Assembly (NCBI RefSeq): GCF_014725735.1
Contig: NZ_CP061368.1
Span: 1,813,225 to 1,877,224, forward strand
Direction: 5' to 3'
Length of the DNA: 64,000 nt
Source: Wenzhouxiangella sp. AB-CW3
Lineage (GTDB): Bacteria > Pseudomonadota > Gammaproteobacteria > Xanthomonadales > Wenzhouxiangellaceae
This document shows positions 1 through 9,032 of the stretch, in pieces. The notes below the pieces were generated by a model. The model had not been told where the DNA came from. It ran no database searches and worked only from the letters and a program-made list of their open reading frames with translations. Numbering within the stretch: position 1 is the first letter of the stretch; each line of letters starts with the position of its first letter. The position numbers and the translations under genes were made by a program.

Positions 1-2
1 CC

Positions 3-464
3 ATCGCCGAGTGGGAACTGGCCGATTGGTGCGGCACCCAGGACTGGCGTGACAGCTACCGAACGGTTGGACAGTTCATGGCTACCGACCTGTTCACAGT
101 GCGCCCGGACGATATCGTTGATTTTGCCGCCAGCCTCATGGAGTGGCGGCATGTTCGCCATGTGCCGGTGGAAGACGATGCCGGGCAGCTACTGGGTCTG
201 GTTTCGCACAGACAATTGCTGCGCCTGGTCGCAAGAGGCGGACGGGGTGAGGATGCAGTCACCGTCCGTGACATCATGCGTTCCGATCCGGTAACGGTGT
301 CTCCCGACACCACCACGGTGGACGCCATTCGTCTGATGCGCGAGAGGCGGCTCAGCTGTCTGCCGGTCGCCGAGGCCGGCAAGTTGGTAGGCCTGGTCAC
401 CGAGTACGACCTGCTGGTGGTTGCCGGCCGGTTGCTGGAAACCTACCTGGAAACCGGTCGGTGA
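3..464 (+). CDS. CBS domain protein, C-terminal part (5' end outside window)
   Basis: The reading frame is open from the first bases of the window, so this is the C-terminal part of a longer protein. Two CBS domains are visible. The first begins near the segment FMATDLFTVRPDD and contains HVPVEDDAGQLLGLVSH. The second contains VRDIMRSDPVTVSPDT and LVGLVTEYDLL. CBS pairs usually bind adenosine nucleotides and regulate an attached enzyme or channel. The internal ATG at 78 is probably not the start, because similar coding sequence runs upstream of it. In related bacteria such a CBS pair can follow a glutamate-cysteine-ligase-like domain, but that part is not visible here. The stop codon overlaps the GTG start of the next gene (GTGA), suggesting translational coupling. 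Confidence 0.8.
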   Translation: MAEWELADWCGTQDWRDSYRTVGQFMATDLFTVRPDDIVDFAASLMEWRHVRHVPVEDDAGQLLGLVSHRQLLRLVARGGRGEDAVTVRDIMRSDPVTVSPDTTTVDAIRLMRERRLSCLPVAEAGKLVGLVTEYDLLVVAGRLLETYLETGR

Positions 465-919
465 GGATACTGCACCCGTCGCTGCGATGGCCGATCATGG
501 TCGCGACCATTGCCTTGCTGTCAGCCTGCTCAACTCCCGGCGCCGATGAAGATCAGATCGCGGCCACACTTCAAGAGATGGCAGCGGCCCTGGCTGACGG
601 CGATGTGCGTGGTGTGATTGCCCCCGTCGCCGAGGACTTCACGGGCATTTCCGGGGATTTCGACCGGCGCTCGGCCCGCCTGCTCCTGATGCGTGAGCAG
701 CAGGCAAGGGAACAACTCAATGCCAGGTTGTTCGATGTCGATGTGTCACTGCGTGGCGAGGGAAGGGCAGTGGCCAGTTTCCAGGTGGTGTTGACCGGTG
801 GCAGTGGTCTGATCCCGGAAACCGGGCGCTGGTACCGGGTGGAGAGCGGGTGGCGTCGTGACGGGGGTGAATGGATGCTGGTGTCGGCCGAGTGGGAAGC
901 GGTGGCGGGCCGTCAGTAA
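461..919 (+). CDS. Small lipoprotein, possibly NTF2-like fold
   Basis: This 152-residue protein has an N-terminal hydrophobic signal ending in the lipobox LLSAC, so it is probably a lipid-anchored periplasmic protein. The mature part has a helical start (DQIAATLQEMAAALADGD) followed by alternating strand-like segments and a tryptophan-rich end. This layout resembles the NTF2-like superfamily of small lipoproteins, but that fold is a guess. Its GTG start overlaps the stop of the upstream CBS gene by four bases. Its TAA stop lies in the loop of a strong hairpin that separates it from the convergent cytochrome oxidase operon. No specific function can be assigned. Confidence 0.75.
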   Translation: MRILHPSLRWPIMVATIALLSACSTPGADEDQIAATLQEMAAALADGDVRGVIAPVAEDFTGISGDFDRRSARLLLMREQQAREQLNARLFDVDVSLRGEGRAVASFQVVLTGGSGLIPETGRWYRVESGWRRDGGEWMLVSAEWEAVAGRQ

Positions 920-929
920 ACGGCCCGCC
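904..929. terminator. Bidirectional hairpin between convergent genes
   Basis: A perfect 10-bp stem (GGCGGGCCGT and its complement) encloses a six-base loop, CAGTAA. The loop contains the TAA stop of the upstream lipoprotein gene. It lies between that gene and the end of ctaE, 12 bases from the ctaE stop, so it could terminate both transcripts. There is no long T run on either side. Confidence 0.6.
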
Positions 930-940
930 CCGGGATTTCA

Positions 941-1801
941 TCAGACCACGTAGACAAAGATAAACAGTCCGAGCCAGACCACGTCGACGAAGTGCCAGTA
1001 CCAGGCAGCGGCTTCGAAGCCGAAGTGGTTCGCCTTCGTAAAGTGACCTGCCGCACAGCGAATCGTGATGACGATCAGCATGATGGCGCCGATGATGACG
1101 TGCAGTCCGTGGAAGCCGGTCAGCATAAAGAAGGTTGAGCCGTAAATGCCGGAACCCAGCGTCAGGCCCAGATCGCGGTAGGCATGAATGTACTCGTAGC
1201 CCTGAATGGTCAGGAAGATGAGACCCAGCACGACCGTGGCCACCATCCAGAACAGCAGGGCGGTACGGCGAGCCTTCTTCAGGGCCCAGTGCGCCAGCGT
1301 CAGCGTCACGCCCGAGGTGAGCAGAATCAGCGTGTTGATCAGCGGCAGGCCGAAACCGGGAATGGTCTGGAAGTCGCCACCGAGCTCGGCGGGACCATGG
1401 GTTGGCCAGGTTGCATCGTACTGGGGCCACAGGAATTGGTTGGTCATTGCTCCGGTGCCATCTCCACCCAGCCAGGGTACGGCGAACATCCGGGCATAGA
1501 ACAGCGCACCGAAGAAGGCGGCAAAGAACATGACCTCGGAGAAAATGAACCAGATCATGCCCTGGCGGAAAGAGCGGCTGACGGCATCGTTGTACAGGCC
1601 ACCTTCCGATTCACGAATGACTTCGGCAAACCAGCCGAACATCATGTAGATGATGGTTGCGCCACCCAGCGCAAACAGCCATGGGCCGGTGGGTCCACCA
1701 TTCAGCCAGTTGGCCGAACCGATGGCGAAAATGAACATCCCGACCGATCCGACGAGCGGCCATTTGGTGGAATGAGGTACGTAGTAAGCGCCTTGTGCCA
1801 T
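941..1801 (-). CDS. ctaE: Cytochrome c oxidase subunit III
   Basis: This 286-residue membrane protein is subunit III of the aa3-type haem-copper oxidase. Typical family segments include YYVPHSTKWPLVGS near the N-terminus, WFIFSEVMFFAAFFGALFYA with its conserved glutamate in the membrane, FHGLHVIIGAIML, and a C-terminal WYWHFVDVVWLGLF. Subunit III has no redox centre; in studied oxidases it stabilises subunit I and the proton uptake path. It is the last gene of the operon, 14 bases downstream of ctaG. The operon ends at a hairpin shared with a convergent gene. Confidence 0.97.
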   Translation of the reverse strand: MAQGAYYVPHSTKWPLVGSVGMFIFAIGSANWLNGGPTGPWLFALGGATIIYMMFGWFAEVIRESEGGLYNDAVSRSFRQGMIWFIFSEVMFFAAFFGALFYARMFAVPWLGGDGTGAMTNQFLWPQYDATWPTHGPAELGGDFQTIPGFGLPLINTLILLTSGVTLTLAHWALKKARRTALLFWMVATVVLGLIFLTIQGYEYIHAYRDLGLTLGSGIYGSTFFMLTGFHGLHVIIGAIMLIVITIRCAAGHFTKANHFGFEAAAWYWHFVDVVWLGLFIFVYVV

Positions 1802-1815
1802 TGATGACTCCCTGA

Positions 1816-2388
1816 TCAGTCCGCAGCGGCAAGTACTGCGGTGGCTTCTTCATTGTGATAGATGATATACGACAGCGTGACCATGTCGACCCGGTCTGGC
1901 AGGTTGGGGTCGACAATGAAACGCACGGGCATGTCCTGAGACTCACCTGCTCGCAGCAATTGCTCGGTAAAGCAGAAACACTCGGTCTTGTTGAAATACA
2001 ACGATGCCTGACCGGGTGCAACGGACGGTACGGCCTGTGCGACGACCGGCTGATCCGACTGGTTGCGGGCATAGTAGGTCGTTTCGTAGAGCTTGCCCGG
2101 GTGGACCTCCATCATGACTTCGGTGGGTCGGAACTCCCAAGGCAGTGACGAGTTGACGTTGGAGTCGAAATGCACCAGCACCGTGCGCGAGTAATCAATC
2201 TCGCTGCTCAGCGTCTCCTCGACCACGGCATCGCCGGTACGCCCGCCCAGCCCGGTGACTTCGCAAAACTTGTCATAAAGCGGCACCAGCAGGTAGCCGA
2301 AACCGAACATCACCACAGCCAGGCCGGCCAGTTTTCCGACCAGCAGGGGCAGGGACTGCTTGCGTTTGTCGATCGTCTTGTCAGTCAT
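1816..2388 (-). CDS. ctaG: Cytochrome c oxidase assembly protein CtaG/Cox11
   Basis: This 190-residue protein is a Cox11-type copper chaperone that delivers copper to the CuB site of subunit I. One N-terminal transmembrane helix (LAGLAVVMFGFGYLLVPLYD) leads into a periplasmic immunoglobulin-like domain. The copper-binding motif is the pair of cysteines in NKTECFCFTEQLL, and the family segment VDPNLPDRVDMVTLSYI follows. The ATG overlaps the TGA of the preceding 49-codon gene (ATGA), so the two are probably translated together. It sits between that small gene and ctaE, the common order in gammaproteobacterial oxidase operons. Confidence 0.96.
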   Translation of the reverse strand: MTDKTIDKRKQSLPLLVGKLAGLAVVMFGFGYLLVPLYDKFCEVTGLGGRTGDAVVEETLSSEIDYSRTVLVHFDSNVNSSLPWEFRPTEVMMEVHPGKLYETTYYARNQSDQPVVAQAVPSVAPGQASLYFNKTECFCFTEQLLRAGESQDMPVRFIVDPNLPDRVDMVTLSYIIYHNEEATAVLAAAD

Positions 2389-2534
2389 TGCGTGTAATAG
2401 CTCCAGATGCCCTGTCCGACGAAGAACAGATAAATCAGCACCACCACCGTAAACAGCGCGACGGCGGTGCGGATGATCGACTTGCGACGATGTCGCCGTC
2501 GATCATCCGGTTCTTGATCGTCATTCCCGGTCAT
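2385..2534 (-). CDS. 49-residue single-pass membrane protein of the cytochrome oxidase operon
   Basis: A short reading frame between ctaD and ctaG encodes 49 residues. A charged N-terminus (MTGNDDQEPDDRRRHRRKS) precedes one hydrophobic helix (AVALFTVVVLIYLFFVGQGI) and the end WSYYTQ. The arginine/lysine cluster before the helix predicts an inside N-terminus. The start lies 7 bases after the ctaD stop, and the TGA overlaps the ctaG ATG. Position, tight spacing and the four-base overlap support it as a real gene. Small single-helix proteins at this place are common in oxidase operons and may be assembly factors or minor subunits; this role is inferred from position only. Confidence 0.8.
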   Translation of the reverse strand: MTGNDDQEPDDRRRHRRKSIIRTAVALFTVVVLIYLFFVGQGIWSYYTQ

Positions 2535-2541
2535 TATCCAC

Positions 2542-4152
2542 TCAGCTCAGGTTGTCCTGGTGGACGGCCACGCTGTCATCGACCTTCGGCGGCTCGTCGA
2601 AGGTGTGCAGGGGCGCGGGGGAGGGCACGGTCCACTCCAGTCCACGCGCACCTTCCCACACCTGGGCGGTGGCCGGCGCGCCGCCGCGAGCACACTTCCA
2701 GACGATGTAGGCGAACAGCAGCTGGGCAAAGCCGAAGGCAAAGCCGCCGATCGAAGAGATCATGTTGAACTCGGTGAACTGGACGGCATAGTCAGGAATG
2801 CGTCGCGGCATGCCGGCAAGGCCCAGGTAGTGCTGCGGGAAGAACAGTACGTTGACCGAAATGGTCGACCACCAGAAGTGAATCTTGCCCAGTTTCTCGT
2901 CATACATGTGGCCGGTCCATTTTGGCAGCCAGTAGTAGACCCCGGCCATGATGGCAAACACGGCGCCGGTGACCAGCACGTAGTGGAAGTGGGCGACCAC
3001 GAAGTAGGAATCGTGGTACTGGTAGTCGGCCGGCACGATGGCCAGCATCAGCCCGGACAGCCCGCCAATGGTAAACATCACCAGGAAGCCCAGCGCAAAC
3101 AGCATGGGCGTTTCGAAAGTCATCGAACCGCGCCACATTGTCGATATCCAGTTGAAAATCTTCACGCCGGTGGGTACGGCAATGACCATGGTGGCGTACA
3201 TGAAGAACAGCTGCGCGCCCAGCGGCATGCCCACCGTGAACATGTGGTGGGCCCAGACGATGAACGACAGGAACGCGATGGTCGCGGTGGCGTAGACCAT
3301 GGCGGTATATCCGAACAGCCGCTTGCGCGAGAAGGTCGGAATGATCTCGGAGATGATCCCGAAGGCCGGCAGAATCAGGATATAGACTTCCGGGTGTCCG
3401 AAGAACCAGAAGATGTGCTGGTAGAGCACCGGATCACCGCCGCCGGCGGCATTGAAGAAGCTGGTGCCGAAGAAACGATCGGTCAGCAGCATGGTGACCG
3501 CGCCAGCCAGCACCGGCATGACGGCGATGATCAGGAATGCGGTGATCAGCCAGGTCCAGACGAACAGCGGCATGCGCAGCAGGGTCATGCCGGGTGCGCG
3601 CATGTTCAGGATGGTGGCGATCACGTTGATGGCGCCCATGATCGACGAAATGCCGAGCAGGTGGATCGACAGCACGACAAAGGCCAGCGAATTGCCACCC
3701 TGCAGCGACAGCGGCGGGTAGAGCGTCCACCCCGACGACGGGCCGCCCGACGGCATGAACAGAGTCGAGAGCAGAATGGCGAAGGCAAACGGCAGGATCC
3801 AGAATGACCAGTTGTTCATCCGTGGAAGTGCCATGTCGGGGCCACCGATCATCAGCGGAATCATCCAGTTGGCCAGGCCCACGAATGCGGGCATGACCGC
3901 ACCGAAGATCATCACCAGCGCATGCATGGTGGTCATCTGGTTGAAGAATTCCGGATTGACCAGCTGCAGCCCCGGAGCGAACAGCTCGGCGCGAATCACC
4001 AGCGCCATGGCGCCGCCGACCAGGAACATGATCAGCGAAAACACCAGGTAAAGGGTGCCGATCTCCTTGTGATTGGTTGTAAACAGCCACCGGGCCAGCC
4101 CGGTGGGGTGCTCATGATGTTCGTCGTGATGCGCAGTAGTAGCGTTGCTCAT
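2542..4152 (-). CDS. ctaD: Cytochrome c oxidase subunit I
   Basis: This 536-residue, twelve-helix protein is the catalytic subunit of the aa3-type oxidase, carrying haem a, haem a3 and CuB. Visible signatures are [17 protein letters not shown] with a haem-ligand histidine, the CuB loop [20 protein letters not shown] with the cross-linked His-Tyr pair, [10 protein letters not shown] with two copper histidines, and the haem ligands in [16 protein letters not shown]. The glutamate within FGHPEVY is the one expected in type A1 oxidases. It follows ctaC by 23 bases and precedes the 49-residue membrane protein. The enzyme reduces oxygen with electrons from cytochrome c and pumps protons across the inner membrane. 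Confidence 0.98.
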   Translation of the reverse strand: MSNATTAHHDEHHEHPTGLARWLFTTNHKEIGTLYLVFSLIMFLVGGAMALVIRAELFAPGLQLVNPEFFNQMTTMHALVMIFGAVMPAFVGLANWMIPLMIGGPDMALPRMNNWSFWILPFAFAILLSTLFMPSGGPSSGWTLYPPLSLQGGNSLAFVVLSIHLLGISSIMGAINVIATILNMRAPGMTLLRMPLFVWTWLITAFLIIAVMPVLAGAVTMLLTDRFFGTSFFNAAGGGDPVLYQHIFWFFGHPEVYILILPAFGIISEIIPTFSRKRLFGYTAMVYATATIAFLSFIVWAHHMFTVGMPLGAQLFFMYATMVIAVPTGVKIFNWISTMWRGSMTFETPMLFALGFLVMFTIGGLSGLMLAIVPADYQYHDSYFVVAHFHYVLVTGAVFAIMAGVYYWLPKWTGHMYDEKLGKIHFWWSTISVNVLFFPQHYLGLAGMPRRIPDYAVQFTEFNMISSIGGFAFGFAQLLFAYIVWKCARGGAPATAQVWEGARGLEWTVPSPAPLHTFDEPPKVDDSVAVHQDNLS

Positions 4153-4175
4153 GATGATCCGTTCCTGATTCCTGC

Positions 4176-5087
4176 TTATCCCTGGTCGCTTGCGACGATA
4201 TCGAGATCGACCACAGCGGTGGTGTCCTCATCCTTGTCGGCGCTGTCGTTTCCGCCAACAAAGCTCGGGTGGCTTTCCGGGTCGGTGGCGGCGGTCCCGT
4301 TCTGCTCTTCAACCCAGCGACGATAGTCCTCGGGGGAAATCGCCTCGATGACGATGGGCATGAAGCCGTGGTCCTTGCCGCACAGCTCGGCACACTGGCC
4401 GCGGTAAACACCTTCTTCCTCGATGTACGTCCAGGCTTCATTGACCATGCCGGGGATGGCATCGCGCTTCCAGCCCAGATCGGGCACCCACCAGGAGTGA
4501 ATGACGTCATCGGCGGTCAGCAGGAAGCGAATCCGGGTGTTGGTGGGCAGCACCAGCCGGTTGTCGACCTCGAGCAGGTAGTTGTCGACATCGCGAGGGT
4601 CGATGCCCGATCCGATCTGGCGAGCACGGTTGCTTTCACGATCCAGGGCCGAGAAGAAACTGATGCCGTCTTCGATGTAGTCGTACTTCCAGAGCCACTG
4701 GTAGCCGGTGATCTTGACGTTCATCTCCGCACCACCGGTGTCTTCCATGTCGATAAGGACGGTGGTGGCCGGAATGGCAATCACGATAAGGATGAGCACC
4801 GGAATCGTCGTCCAGGTGATCTCGGCCTTGGTGGAGTGAGTGAACTTGGCCGGTTCGTACCCCTTGGACTTGCGATGAACGACGACCGATGTGAACATCG
4901 CGGTAAACACCAGTATCCCGATGACCGTGACAATGCCCATGACGGTGTTGTGCAGCTGGTAGACGCTCTGACTGAAGGGCGTGACACCACGCGGCATGTT
5001 GTCGCCAACGGCAAACAGGCCCCAGGTGATCACGGTGACCACGGCCAGCACTGCCAGTGCGACGATCAGTTCGTTGGTTCTCTTCAT
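4176..5087 (-). CDS. ctaC: Cytochrome c oxidase subunit II
   Basis: This 303-residue protein carries the binuclear CuA centre that accepts electrons from cytochrome c. Two N-terminal hydrophobic segments anchor it in the membrane, followed by the family segment [20 protein letters not shown]. The periplasmic cupredoxin domain shows the aromatic stretch [10 protein letters not shown], the copper histidine in [14 protein letters not shown] and the cluster [17 protein letters not shown], with both bridging cysteines, a histidine and a methionine. The tail after that is acidic and has no haem-binding CxxCH, so this is the plain form without a fused cytochrome c. It follows the DUF2244 gene by 22 bases and leads into ctaD. 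Confidence 0.97.
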   Translation of the reverse strand: MKRTNELIVALAVLAVVTVITWGLFAVGDNMPRGVTPFSQSVYQLHNTVMGIVTVIGILVFTAMFTSVVVHRKSKGYEPAKFTHSTKAEITWTTIPVLILIVIAIPATTVLIDMEDTGGAEMNVKITGYQWLWKYDYIEDGISFFSALDRESNRARQIGSGIDPRDVDNYLLEVDNRLVLPTNTRIRFLLTADDVIHSWWVPDLGWKRDAIPGMVNEAWTYIEEEGVYRGQCAELCGKDHGFMPIVIEAISPEDYRRWVEEQNGTAATDPESHPSFVGGNDSADKDEDTTAVVDLDIVASDQG

Positions 5088-5109
5088 CCTCGATTCACCA
5101 TGTCAATGT

Positions 5110-5604
5110 TCATTCATCGCTCCATGCCGATCGCGGCCGGAGACATTCTTTCAGCGCCCGTGCCAGGTCGAGCCGTTCCGGTACCGGCAGAAAGGAGCCG
5201 ATCACCTGACGTCGTCCCTGGCAACTGAGTACCACGTGCCGTTCACCCAGGGCACCCTCTTTGATCTTTACTCTCAGCCAGGAGGCCGGCCAGACCGTTC
5301 GTTTCTGCTGGCGGTGGTCATAATGCTCGACCACGACCTCTCGCCGGCCGACCAGGAAGCGCTCTCGTGCCCAGTTGCCGCGCCATGCCAGTCGCAGACA
5401 CCACCCGACCAGAACCAGGTGGGCAACGGCAACCAGCATGATGGGCCAGTAGCCCATGATGGTGGTCGCCAGGGCCAGCAACAGCACCACGGCGCTGAGA
5501 CCCAGAAAGACCGCGGCCAGCCTGTCCAGCGTCATCGACAGATTCGAGCGGGCTTCAATGACCGTCAGATCATCACCTGCCTTGCTGTGCTGCACCTCGA
5601 TCAC
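5110..5604 (-). CDS. DUF2244 membrane protein
   Basis: This 164-residue protein has the features of the DUF2244 family. Two adjacent hydrophobic helices (LAAVFLGLSAVVLLLALATT and PIMLVAVAHLVLVGWCLRLA) are followed by a soluble domain with EHYDHRQQKRTVWPASWLRV and SCQGRRQVIGSFL. DUF2244 genes are repeatedly found beside cytochrome c oxidase genes, and here it is the first gene of the operon, upstream of ctaC. Its molecular function is not established; a role in oxidase assembly or membrane integration would fit the neighbourhood. The upstream region is shared with the divergent putA gene. Confidence 0.85.
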   Translation of the reverse strand: MIEVQHSKAGDDLTVIEARSNLSMTLDRLAAVFLGLSAVVLLLALATTIMGYWPIMLVAVAHLVLVGWCLRLAWRGNWARERFLVGRREVVVEHYDHRQQKRTVWPASWLRVKIKEGALGERHVVLSCQGRRQVIGSFLPVPERLDLARALKECLRPRSAWSDE

Positions 5605-5793
5605 GATGGCGGGCCATGCCCGGTTTGATTTTGGTCAATATTCTAGCCCAAGCGGTCAGTCACGGGTAAGCCGAATTCCACTTTTGGGCAAAATCCGGTG
5701 CTGCGCTGGCCCTCTGGGCAGTAGCCCCGCACCTCGGTGCTTCGGTTACACTTGGCGGTTTGTTCAACACGCAACTCAGTAGAGCCTCTCAGC

Positions 5794-8700
5794 ATGACGC
5801 AGACCACCCCAGAATTTGTCGCATCGGACCTTCCCGAGCAGGACTCCCTTCGCACCGCCATGGACCGGGCCTGGCTGGTCGACGAGACTGAACACGTGCG
5901 CTTTTTGCTCGAGCAGGTACAGCTCAATCCGGGTCGCCGCAGCGCGGTGCGCGACCGGGCCGTGGAGCTGGTGCGACAGGTCCGCGAGCGCAGCCGTGAC
6001 GCCGGGGTCATGGAGGCCTTCATGCGCGAGTACGACCTGTCGTCGGAAGAGGGCGTGATTCTGATGTGCCTGGCCGAGGCCCTGCTGCGCATCCCGGACA
6101 ACGAAACGGCCGAAAAGCTGATTTCCGACAAGCTGTCCGATGCCGACTGGGAATCGCATCTGGGCAAGAGCAGTTCAGTATTTGTCAACGCTGGCACCTG
6201 GGGCTTGATGCTGACTGGACGCATGGTCAGCGTCAGCGATTCGGCCCGGCGTGATCTGGGATCGGCCTTGACCCGGATCGCCAACAAGTCCGGCGAGCCG
6301 GTGGTGCGGCTGGCCATTCGCCAGGCCATGCGCATCATGGGTCACCAGTACGTCATGGGGCGCAATATCGACAAGGCCCTGGAGCGCTCGCGCAAGAAGG
6401 CCAATCGCCGTTTCCGCTACTCCTTTGACATGCTCGGTGAGGCTGCCATGACTGCCGAGGATGCCGAGCGCTACCGTCACTCCTATAGTGAAGCGATCGA
6501 TTCAATCGGACGCTCCACCGACGACCCGGACATCTTTTCGGCACCGTCGATCTCGGTCAAGCTCTCGGCCCTGCACCCGCGATATGAGTTCACCAAACGT
6601 GATCGTTTGATGACCGAGCTGGTGCCGGTACTTCGGGATCTCGCCTGCCAGGCACGTGACCACAATATTGCCCTGACAGTCGATGCCGAGGAAGCCGACC
6701 GGCTGACCATTTCGCTCGACATCTTTGCCGAGGTGCTGCGTTCGCCCGAGCTGAAGGGCTGGGACGGATTCGGCCTGGCCCTGCAGGCCTACCAGAAGCG
6801 TGCCTGGGTGGCGATCGACTGGCTGGCCGAGCGGGCGCGGGAAACCGGCCACCGCATTCCCATTCGCCTGGTCAAGGGCGCCTACTGGGACACCGAGATC
6901 AAACTGGCCCAGATCGAGGGGCTGGATGGGTACCCGGTGTTTACCCGCAAGGTCAACACCGACCTCAGCTACATTGCCTGCGCCGCCAAGCTGCTGTCGA
7001 TGGGCGACGCCTTCTATCCGCAGTTCGCCACGCACAATGCCCACACCATTTCGATCATCACCGAACTGGCCGGCGACAACAGCGAGTTCGAGTACCAGCG
7101 CCTGCATGGCATGGGTCAGCAACTCTACGAAGAGGTGCTGGACAATGATGGCTTTAATGGCGAATGTCGGGTCTACGCTCCGGTCGGCAACCACAAGGAT
7201 CTGTTGCCCTACCTGGTGCGCCGGCTGCTGGAAAACGGTGCCAACACCTCGTTTGTCAATCGAATCGTCGACGAGAAGCTGCCGCCCGAGGAGGTCGTGG
7301 ATGACCCGATCGGCGAGGTCCAGGCCCTGGCCACGATCCCGCATCCGAAAATCCCCCTGCCGGCTGATATCTACGGCAAGGGCCGGACCAACAGCCGGGG
7401 CATCAATTTCCCCCAGGAGTCGGTGCTGGCTGCGCTGACTGCCGAGATGACCACGGCCGCCGGGCGCGACTGGGAAGCGCGTCCGCTGGGCCACGATGTG
7501 CCGAGCACGGGCGAGACCGTCGAGGCGCATTCTCCGGCCGATCTTGGCCGGCGGGTTGGCCAGGTTCGCTGGACGCCGGTCGAACATGCGGGCAAGGCCG
7601 TCGATGTCGCACTGGGCGCCCAGCTTGAGTGGGATCGACAGGGTGCCGAACATCGGGCCGACGTGCTCGATCGTATTGGAGATCTGTACGAGAAGCATGG
7701 CCCGGAGCTGATGGCCATGTGCGCGCGAGAAGCCGGCAAGACGTTGCATGACGGCATTGCCGAGGTGCGCGAAGCGGTGGATTTCCTGCGCTACTACGCC
7801 ATGCAGGCCAGGCAGCATATGGCCGAGCCCATGGTCATGCCCGGGCCGACGGGTGAGCACAACGAATTGCGCCTGCACGGACGCGGCGTGTTTGTCTGCA
7901 TCAGCCCCTGGAACTTTCCCCTGGCCATTTTTACAGGCCAGGTCTGTGCCGCGCTGGTGGCGGGCAACAGCGTCATTGCCAAGCCGGCTGAACAGACGCC
8001 CATCGTGGCCACGCGAGCCGTCGAGCTCATGCACGAAGCCGGGGTGCCGGCACAGGTCCTGCAGTGTCTGCCCGGCGATGGACGTCTGGGTGCGGCCCTG
8101 ACCAGCGATGAGCGCATCGCCGGAGTGGCCTTTACTGGCTCGACCGAAACGGCGCACCGCATCAACCGGACCCTGGCCGAACGCACCGGTTCACTGGCCA
8201 CCCTGATCGCCGAGACCGGCGGGCAGAATGCCATGATCGTGGACTCTTCGGCATTGCCCGAGCAGGTCGTCGATGATGTCATCCAGTCGGCGTTTCACAG
8301 TGCCGGACAGCGTTGCTCGGCGTTGCGAATTCTGTGTGTGCAGGCCGATGTGGCTGACCGGGTGACGGAAATGCTGGCCGGTGCCATGGCCCAGGTCAGG
8401 CTCGGTGATCCTGGCTTGCTGGAAACCGATGTCGGCCCGGTGATCGATCAGGATCAGCTCGACATGCTGAAGGCTCATGCCGACCGCATGGAGCGCGAGG
8501 GCCGCCTGATTGCTCGCACGCCGTTGCCGGAGGACTTGCCCAAAGGTTACTGGTTCGCGCCCTGCGCCTACGAAATTGAAAGCATCGACCAGCTCGAAGG
8601 CGAGGTGTTTGGCCCGGTGCTGCATGTCCTGCGCTACCGGGCACGCGATCTCGACAAGCTGCTGGATCGGATCAATGCCATCGGCTACGGCCTGACCGCC

Positions 8701-8955
8701 GGGGTGCACAGTCGCATCGACCGGGTCCAGCACCACATTGCCCACCGGCTGCATGTCGGCAACGCCTATGTCAATCGCAACATGACTGGCGCGGTGGTGG
8801 GCGTGCAGCCCTTTGGCGGCGAAGGCCTGTCGGGAACCGGCCCCAAGGCTGGTGGTCCGCATTATGTATTGCGGTTCTGCACCGAGCGCACCCTTACGGT
8901 CAATACGGCTGCGGTCGGGGGCAACGCATCCCTGCTCGCGTTGTCAGACAATTGA
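5794..8955 (+). CDS. putA: Bifunctional proline dehydrogenase / glutamate semialdehyde dehydrogenase PutA
   Basis: This 1053-residue enzyme oxidises proline to glutamate in two steps. The N-terminal half is the FAD-dependent proline dehydrogenase barrel, with LTVDAEEADRLTISLDIF, IPIRLVKGAYWDTEIK and the substrate segment YAPVGNHKDLLPYLVRRLLE. The C-terminal half is the NAD-dependent aldehyde dehydrogenase, with ISPWNFPLAIFTGQ, VAFTGSTETAHR, LIAETGGQNAMIVDSSALPE and the catalytic cysteine in SAGQRCSALR. The segment QPFGGEGLSGTGPKAGGPHY near the end is typical of PutA. There is no N-terminal ribbon-helix-helix domain, so this form should not act as its own repressor. The ATG at 5794 was preferred over an in-frame upstream codon at 5737, which adds 19 residues that do not look like PutA. 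Confidence 0.97.
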   Translation: MTQTTPEFVASDLPEQDSLRTAMDRAWLVDETEHVRFLLEQVQLNPGRRSAVRDRAVELVRQVRERSRDAGVMEAFMREYDLSSEEGVILMCLAEALLRIPDNETAEKLISDKLSDADWESHLGKSSSVFVNAGTWGLMLTGRMVSVSDSARRDLGSALTRIANKSGEPVVRLAIRQAMRIMGHQYVMGRNIDKALERSRKKANRRFRYSFDMLGEAAMTAEDAERYRHSYSEAIDSIGRSTDDPDIFSAPSISVKLSALHPRYEFTKRDRLMTELVPVLRDLACQARDHNIALTVDAEEADRLTISLDIFAEVLRSPELKGWDGFGLALQAYQKRAWVAIDWLAERARETGHRIPIRLVKGAYWDTEIKLAQIEGLDGYPVFTRKVNTDLSYIACAAKLLSMGDAFYPQFATHNAHTISIITELAGDNSEFEYQRLHGMGQQLYEEVLDNDGFNGECRVYAPVGNHKDLLPYLVRRLLENGANTSFVNRIVDEKLPPEEVVDDPIGEVQALATIPHPKIPLPADIYGKGRTNSRGINFPQESVLAALTAEMTTAAGRDWEARPLGHDVPSTGETVEAHSPADLGRRVGQVRWTPVEHAGKAVDVALGAQLEWDRQGAEHRADVLDRIGDLYEKHGPELMAMCAREAGKTLHDGIAEVREAVDFLRYYAMQARQHMAEPMVMPGPTGEHNELRLHGRGVFVCISPWNFPLAIFTGQVCAALVAGNSVIAKPAEQTPIVATRAVELMHEAGVPAQVLQCLPGDGRLGAALTSDERIAGVAFTGSTETAHRINRTLAERTGSLATLIAETGGQNAMIVDSSALPEQVVDDVIQSAFHSAGQRCSALRILCVQADVADRVTEMLAGAMAQVRLGDPGLLETDVGPVIDQDQLDMLKAHADRMEREGRLIARTPLPEDLPKGYWFAPCAYEIESIDQLEGEVFGPVLHVLRYRARDLDKLLDRINAIGYGLTAGVHSRIDRVQHHIAHRLHVGNAYVNRNMTGAVVGVQPFGGEGLSGTGPKAGGPHYVLRFCTERTLTVNTAAVGGNASLLALSDN

Positions 8956-9032
8956 GCCGGCACTCAGGCAGAGTGTCGGTCTGACCCATATTCGAGGGCA
9001 GCCCGGGTGGGCGATTTCGAAACCAGGTAGCC

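Noticed and set aside
2560-3807. 415-codon plus-strand frame opposite ctaD
   Set aside because: It is antisense to the clearly conserved subunit I gene; long antisense frames are expected in GC-rich genes.
6502-8157. 551-codon minus-strand frame opposite putA
   Set aside because: Antisense to a strongly conserved enzyme, with shadow-type composition.
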